Source: Balanoglossus misakiensis
Taxonomy: Eukaryota > Hemichordata
Reading direction: 5' to 3'
DNA: 64,000 nucleotides
NCBI GenBank assembly: GCA_040954595.2
Contig: CM082590.2
Coordinates: forward strand, 6,510,001 to 6,574,000
Of the stretch, positions 60,301 to 64,000 are shown one piece after another. How positions within the stretch are numbered: the stretch's first letter is position 1; each line of letters starts with the position of its first letter. The notes under the pieces were generated by a model. It did no database searches. It worked only from the letters and a program-made list of their open reading frames with translations, and was not told the DNA's origin. The position numbers and the translations under genes were made by a program.

Positions 60301-63300
60301 AAAACCTCATTCACGTACATGATTTAATAATGGCCTTTGTTACGGAAAAGCTGAGTGATGGTACCAGACCTTGTTGCTTCACCAGGGCAAAGTGTGTGCT
60401 TCTGGTGGTAGGACATGACCGGGCAAGTGATCTGATTTGGCGGGCGACTTGTGCTTGTCGCTGCGCTCCTTGCCTGGTCATACTGCCAGTAGCACACTAT
60501 AGTGCACAGCGATGAGGTCTGGGAGTGAGACTAGATAAAAACAAAACTACCCAGCAAGAGGTTAAATGTTCTTATACTGGCTCCTATGTTAAATCAATTC
60601 AAATACTTAATTGTCAACAATAGCTGTGAAACTTGTCTTCATGAGGCTCATCAATCAGTTATAAATTCAGGATAAATGACATTTTGATAACAATGTATAT
60701 ACACAAATAAGACAACATGATGAAAAGCACATCTGCAGCACTGGATAAAACTAAAAAAGGATGAAACTTGAATTTAAAATAGATATAGCTGTTGGCAAAA
60801 GTATTTTCCAAAGGAATTGTTTCCTGTTAAATTGATCTCTGTAGCATGTCCATAATTGGAGATTTTAAAAGAATTTTTAAAGTGGGTAGTCGGGATCTGT
60901 AGCAATAGTGTGTGCATGTCGTTCAACTGCCTTATGATATAATCTGAGAAAGCTGACATCATCATTTTACATAACATGTATTTACCTTACCGCAAAATAA
61001 TATTGACCACCAGATTGCTTTTGATAAGGTTACGATAAGGTAGCGATACACCAACTGCAAATAATTTGAAGCAAATTAACTACAGAAGCTAATAAATTGA
61101 TTGATCTTGTGTCTGAGAAAGGAATAGAAAGTGTGACGGTAAATGTTGTACCAAAATACTTTAGCTTTCATGAAGCAATAAGGATCAAAATATTAATTTA
61201 GAGTTGTGTTTTGAAATAACATAAGTGTTATTAGAAAAATAAAGATATAACCCATCACGAGAAAAAACCTCATTCACGTACATGATTTAATAATGGCCTT
61301 TGTTACGGAAAAGCTGAGTGATGGTACCAGACCTTGTTGCTTCACCAGGGCAAAGTGTGTGCTTCTGGTGGTAGGACATGACCGGGCAAGTGATCTGATT
61401 TGGCGGGCGACTTGTGCTTGTCGCTGCGCTCCTTGCCTGGTCATACTGCCAGTAGCACACTATAGTGCACAGCGATGAGGTCTGGGAGTGAGACTAGATA
61501 AAAACAAAACTACCCAGCAAGAGGTTAAATGTTCTTATACTGGCTCCTATGTTAAATCAATTCAAATACTTAATTGTCAACAATAGCTGTGAAACTTGTC
61601 TTCATGAGGCTCATCAATCAGTTATAAATTCAGGATAAATGACATTTTGATAACAATGTATATACACAAATAAGACAACATGATGAAAAGCACATCTGCA
61701 GCACTGGATAAAACTAAAAAAGGATGAAACTTGAATTTAAAATAGATATAGCTGTTGGCAAAAGTATTTTCCAAAGGAATTGTTTCCTGTTAAATTGATC
61801 TCTGTAGCATGTCCATAATTGGAGATTTTAAAAGAATTTTTAAAGTGGGTAGTCGGGATCTGTAGCAATAGTGTGTGCATGTCGTTCAACTGCCTTATGA
61901 TATAATCTGAGAAAGCTGACATCATCATTTTACATAACATGTATTTACCTTACCGCAAAATAATATTGACCACCAGATTGCTTTTGATAAGGTTACGATA
62001 AGGTAGCGATACACCAACTGCAAATAATTTGAAGCAAATTAACTACAGAAGCTAATAAATTGATTGATCTTGTGTCTGAGAAAGGAATAGAAAGTGTGAC
62101 GGTAAATGTTGTACCAAAATACTTTAGCTTTCATGAAGCAATAAGGATCAAAATATTAATTTAGAGTTGTGTTTTGAAATAACATAAGTGTTATTAGAAA
62201 AATAAAGATATAACCCATCACGAGAAAAAACCTCATTCACGTACATGATTTAATAATGGCCTTTGTTACGGAAAAGCTGAGTGATGGTACCAGACCTTGT
62301 TGCTTCACCAGGGCAAAGTGTGTGCTTCTGGTGGTAGGACATGACCGGGCAAGTGATCTGATTTGGCGGGCGACTTGTGCTTGTCGCTGCGCTCCTTGCC
62401 TGGTCATACTGCCAGTAGCACACTATAGTGCACAGCGATGAGGTCTGGGAGTGAGACTAGATAAAAACAAAACTACCCAGCAAGAGGTTAAATGTTCTTA
62501 TACTGGCTCCTATGTTAAATCAATTCAAATACTTAATTGTCAACAATAGCTGTGAAACTTGTCTTCATGAGGCTCATCAATCAGTTATAAATTCAGGATA
62601 AATGACATTTTGATAACAATGTATATACACAAATAAGACAACATGATGAAAAGCACATCTGCAGCACTGGATAAAACTAAAAAAGGATGAAACTTGAATT
62701 TAAAATAGATATAGCTGTTGGGAAAAGTATTTTCCAAAGGAATTGTTTCCTGTTAAATTGATCTCTGTAGCATGTCCATAATTGGAGATTTTAAAAGAAT
62801 TTTTAAAGTGGGTAGTCGGGATCTGTAGCAATAGTGTGTGCATGTCGTTCAACTGCCTTATGATATAATCTGAGAAAGCTGACATCATCATTTTACATAA
62901 CATGTATTTACCTTACCGCAAAATAATATTGACCACCAGATTGCTTTTGATAAGGTTACGATAAGGTAGCGATACACCAACTGCAAATAATTTGAAGCAA
63001 ATTAACTACAGAAGCTAATAAATTGATTGATCTTGTGTCTGAGAAAGGAATAGAAAGTGTGACGGTAAATGTTGTACCAAAATACTTTAGCTTTCATGAA
63101 GCAATAAGGATCAAAATATTAATTTAGAGTTGTGTTTTGAAATAACATAAGTGTTATTAGAAAAATAAAGATATAACCCGTCACGAGGAAAAACCTCATT
63201 CACGTACATGATTTAATAATGGCCTTTGTTACGGAAAAGCTGAGTGATGGTACCAGACCTTGTTGCTTCACCAGGGCAAAGTGTGTGCTTCTGGTGGTAG

Positions 63301-63960
63301 GACATGACCGGGCAAGTGATCTGATTTGGCGGGCGACTTGTGCTTGTCGCTGCGCTCCTTGCCTGGTCATACTGCCAGTAGCACACTATGGTGCACAGCG
63401 ATGAGGTCTGGGAGTGAGACTAGATAAAAACAAAACTACCCAGCAAGAGGTTAAATGTTCTTATACTGGCTCCTATGTTAAATCAATTCAAATACTTAAT
63501 TGTCAACAATAGCTGTGAAACTTGTCTTCATGAGGCTCATCAATCAGTTATAAATTCAGGATAAATGACATTTTGATAACAATGTATATACACAAATAAG
63601 ACAACATGATGAAAAGCACATCTGCAGCACTGGATAAAACTAAAAAAGGATGAAACTTGAATTTAAAATAGATATAGCTGTTGGGAAAAGTATTTTCCAA
63701 AGGAATTGTTTCCTGTTAAATTGATCTCTGTAGCATGTCCATAATTGGAGATTTTAAAAGAATTTTTAAAGTGGGTAGTCGGGATCTGTAGCAATAGTGT
63801 GTGCATGTCGTTCAACTGCCTTATGATATAATCTGAGAAAGCTGACATCAACATTTTACATAACATGTATTTACCTTACCGCAAAATAATATTGACCACC
63901 AGATTGCTTTTGATAAGGTTACGATAAGGTAGCGATACACCAACTGCAAATAATTTGTCT
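57231..63960 (+). repeat. Tandem array of seven 963-bp units at the Helentron 3' end
   Basis: Unit starts are about 57231 (inside the ORF), 58190, 59153, 60116, 61079, 62042 and 63005; the last six are spaced exactly 963 bp. Each begins with ACTACAGAAGCTAATA and a copy of the final ~120 bp of the ORF. Then come an AATAAA-containing 3' flank, a GC-rich fold-back, and an AT-rich remainder ending CAACTGCAAATAATTTG. The later units differ from each other by only a few bases. The first, attached to the intact ORF, differs more. No gene: the short open frames are repeated with the DNA. Confidence 0.95.
57450..57640 (+). repeat. GC-rich fold-back in each 963-bp unit
   Basis: GGACATGACCGGGCAAG pairs with CTTGCCTGGTCATACTG about 50 bases on. 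CCAGACCT further out pairs with AGGTCTGG near 57626. GTGTGTGCTTCTGG can pair with CCAGTAGCACAC. The result is a long stem with GC content well above the surroundings. The same structure recurs at +963 intervals (about 58413, 59376, 60339, 61302, 62265, 63228). It is either the Helitron-type 3' hairpin or a structured RNA. Confidence 0.7.
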
Positions 63961-64000
63961 AACATGTTGTGATTTAACTTTCAGAAAAAGATATAAACTC
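63961..64000. other. Sequence beyond the last 963-bp unit
   Basis: Homology to the unit stops after AATAATTTG. The remaining 40 bases are not repeated elsewhere in the window and mark either the Helentron 3' boundary or an internal end of the array. Confidence 0.5.

Noticed and set aside
58404-63404. A 61-codon plus-strand frame and a 67-codon minus-strand frame repeated in every 963-bp unit
   Set aside because: They are conserved only because the units are near-identical. In the first unit the ATG of the 61-codon frame reads ACG, and the frame crosses the fold-back structure. No sign of coding constraint.

Overview
The window is animal (metazoan) nuclear DNA. It has GT-AG introns, TATA boxes, short AT-rich intergenic sequence, very dense MITE-type repeats, minisatellites and a Helentron-class rolling-circle transposon. 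Nothing fixes the species. The style (Helentron with a C-terminal endonuclease, many small SAM-like genes, abundant 'AAAGCTGCAAGCAGC' elements) fits an invertebrate deuterostome such as a lancelet or hemichordate, which is an inference.

Positions 1-31300 hold a small multigene family that I do not recognise by name. Its members have four coding exons with intron phases 2, 1, 1 and a second exon of exactly 236 nt in all five copies seen. Three members have complete gene models: B (2934-6531, +, 414 aa), A (18232-21645, +, 351 aa) and C (31287-27674, -, 347 aa). A fourth, A' (2432-1307, -), runs off the left edge. A fifth, B' (17748-15797, -), is a broken copy. The architecture is an N-terminal helical segment, a SAM-like domain, a helical segment that in A and C carries a strongly hydrophobic hairpin, and a C-terminal helical segment. 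In B the hydrophobic hairpin is replaced by an Ala/Thr/Pro-rich linker. A-type and B-type genes are arranged head to head around about 0.5 kb of shared promoter DNA that holds a perfect kappa-B site in both copies. The two pairs are arms of one large inverted duplication (about 1-4442 against 15653-20180), separated by 11 kb of repeats. The right-hand B' lost its 3' exons and also carries a 580-bp terminal-inverted-repeat element in exon 1.

Positions 7028-15650 are an array of five related 0.9-3 kb repeat units with nested insertions. Positions 21650-27670 are non-genic and hold several MITE copies. Positions 31362-46560 are a head-to-tail train of about ten 1.2-1.9 kb non-autonomous elements. 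They begin with a GCTGC/GCAGC hairpin and end, when complete, with a 30-bp palindrome. They are loaded with AGGTCAAAGGTCA (DR1), YY1-like and CCAAT motifs.

Positions 46560-63960 are a Helentron. After upstream sequence with 205-bp tandem repeats comes one intact 2513-codon ORF (OTU protease, Lys-rich repeats, Cys-rich DUF6570-like region, Helitron N domain, HUH Rep, Pif1 helicase, endonuclease/exonuclease/phosphatase domain). It is followed directly by seven nearly identical 963-bp units. Each later unit begins with a copy of the last ~120 bp of the ORF and contains a GC-rich fold-back. This looks like a tandemly amplified 3' end of the transposon.
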